A stretch of 5,930 bases of DNA from NCBI GenBank assembly GCA_946575275.1, contig CAMNZV010000114.1, positions 1 through 5,930 of the forward strand. Direction: 5' to 3'. A model generated the notes under the pieces. The model was not told where the DNA came from and searched no databases. It worked only from the letters and a program-made list of their open reading frames with translations. This DNA comes from an uncultured Clostridium sp. GTDB taxonomy: Bacteria > Bacillota > Clostridia > Clostridiales > Clostridiaceae. A program made the translations under genes and the position numbers. Positions 5,130 through 5,930 of the stretch are shown here, in pieces (the stretch's first letter is position 1; each line of letters starts with the position of its first letter).

Positions 5130-5930
5130 ATGGAAAAATTATTAGTGTGTAATACAGGTAGTGACAAAATCAGCATTATTAATCTATCTAAAAATAAAAT
5201 TGATGAATGCCCTCTTTATTTAGAGAAGGAGAAAAGTGGTCCATATAACATGGATTTTGTTAATAATACATTATACATTGCTAATAATTATAGTAATTCT
5301 ATTAGTATATTTGATTTAAATAGTAAAAAGGAAGTAAAAAGTATTTATGTTGGAGCACATCCTAATGACTGTAAGGTGTATAAGGACAAAATATATATAA
5401 TTTGTGGTGATAGTAATTCATTAAATATAATGGATTTATTTTCTATGGAGAGATTAGTTAATATAGCTTTAGATGGGTATCCCCATAGCATTGCAATAAA
5501 TAAAATAAATGCCATGGCATATGTATGTAATACAGAAGGCAATAGTTTGTCAATTATTAATTGTGAAACAGACACTATGGTAAAAAGAATAGAAATTGGC
5601 AATAACCCAACTAAAGTATTGTTGTCTTCAGATAAAAGTATGCTTTTTATATGTGAAAGCAACTTTGAAGATAGTATTATAAAGGGGAATATTATTTTTA
5701 TGTCAATTGAAACAAATGAAATTATTAAAAGAGTAAAGGTAGGATTAAACCCTGTTGATATTTATGAGGACAATAATAGATTATTTGTAGCTAATTTAGG
5801 GGATAGTACAATTAGTATTATAGACATTAAAAGAGATTATAATGTTGAAAATATAAGGGTAAAAGGATGCCCAATATCTTTAGTAAAGTATAAAGAAAAA
5901 ATATACTATTCTGATTATTTTAATGGAATT
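5130..5930 (+). CDS. YVTN/YncE-like beta-propeller protein, N-terminal 267 residues (3' end outside the window)
   Basis: ATG 5130 follows GGGGG (5121-5125) at 4 bases, and the frame stays open to the window end. The protein consists of repeats of about 40-45 residues with the pattern 'hydrophobic strand, A/C-N-x-x-x-N/D-S/T-I/L-S-I-I/F-D/N, then V-x-V-G-x-x-P': LLVCNTGSDKISIINL (4-19), LYIANNYSNSISIFDL (48-63), IYIICGDSNSLNIMDL (88-103), AYVCNTEGNSLSIINC (130-145), LFICES to IIFMSI (172-193), LFVANLGDSTISIIDI (218-233), and a seventh starting at about 258. The linkers VGAHPND, IGNNPTK and VGLNPVD are typical YVTN turns. About six blades are visible and a seven-bladed fold is likely. Many YncE-like proteins are exported, but this one begins M-E-K-L-L-V-C-N with no signal peptide or membrane segment, so it is probably cytoplasmic or spore- or complex-associated. 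It has eight cysteines, most of them on blade strands. The function is unknown; such folds usually serve as binding scaffolds. Confidence 0.85.
   Translation, partial: MEKLLVCNTGSDKISIINLSKNKIDECPLYLEKEKSGPYNMDFVNNTLYIANNYSNSISIFDLNSKKEVKSIYVGAHPNDCKVYKDKIYIICGDSNSLNIMDLFSMERLVNIALDGYPHSIAINKINAMAYVCNTEGNSLSIINCETDTMVKRIEIGNNPTKVLLSSDKSMLFICESNFEDSIIKGNIIFMSIETNEIIKRVKVGLNPVDIYEDNNRLFVANLGDSTISIIDIKRDYNVENIRVKGCPISLVKYKEKIYYSDYFNGI

Noticed and set aside
5345..5662. Antisense open frame of 105 codons with hydrophobic stretches resembling a membrane protein
   Set aside because: It lies opposite a clear beta-propeller reading frame with repeated blade motifs and a good ribosome binding site; hydrophobicity is expected when AT-rich coding is read backwards.
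1..5930. CRISPR array, tRNA or rRNA genes, insertion sequence, or phage attachment sites
   Set aside because: There are no regularly spaced direct repeats, no tRNA-like cloverleaf, no transposase frame and no terminal inverted repeats with target duplications; nearly all sequence is explained by six genes and short intergenic regions.

Overview
The window is strongly AT-rich, with A/T-dominated third codon positions, AGGAGG-type ribosome binding sites and one apparent TTG start. Its protein families (a BmrC/BmrD-type ABC pair, a TIGR03905-type 4-Cys protein, a pirin) fit a low-GC Firmicute, most likely a Clostridium or close relative. The exact species cannot be read from the sequence.

Layout from left to right: (i) the C-terminal two-thirds of a pirin-family cupin protein (2-598), closed by a rho-independent terminator. 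(ii) A three-gene operon: a MarR-family regulator (689-1117), then two ABC exporter half-transporters (1139-2875 and about 2865-4742) whose reading frames overlap. The operon has a sigma-A-like promoter whose -35 element lies inside the pirin terminator. A perfect 22-bp palindrome, the probable MarR operator, sits where transcription should start. A hairpin follows the last gene. (iii) A small minus-strand gene of the TIGR03905/TSCPD four-cysteine family (4762-5073), which has lost one of the four cysteines and has no convincing start signal. (iv) After a short divergent intergenic region, the first 267 codons of a YVTN/YncE-like beta-propeller protein (5130 to the window end).

The central operon reads as a self-regulated multidrug-type efflux module. 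MarR would repress its own promoter until a ligand or a thiol modification releases it, and the two half-transporters would then be made together, probably by translational coupling. The two ATPase domains are complementary. The first lacks the catalytic glutamate (Asp instead) and the switch histidine (Gln instead) but has a normal SGGQ signature. The second has the Glu and His but a LSQGQ signature. This is the asymmetric one-consensus-site, one-degenerate-site design of BmrCD and TM287/288.

I see no clear sign of a wholly new system. The points most worth a second look are the MarR operator architecture and the wing cysteines, the decaying TSCPD gene (two positions explainable as G-to-A changes), and the signal-less, cysteine-rich beta-propeller.
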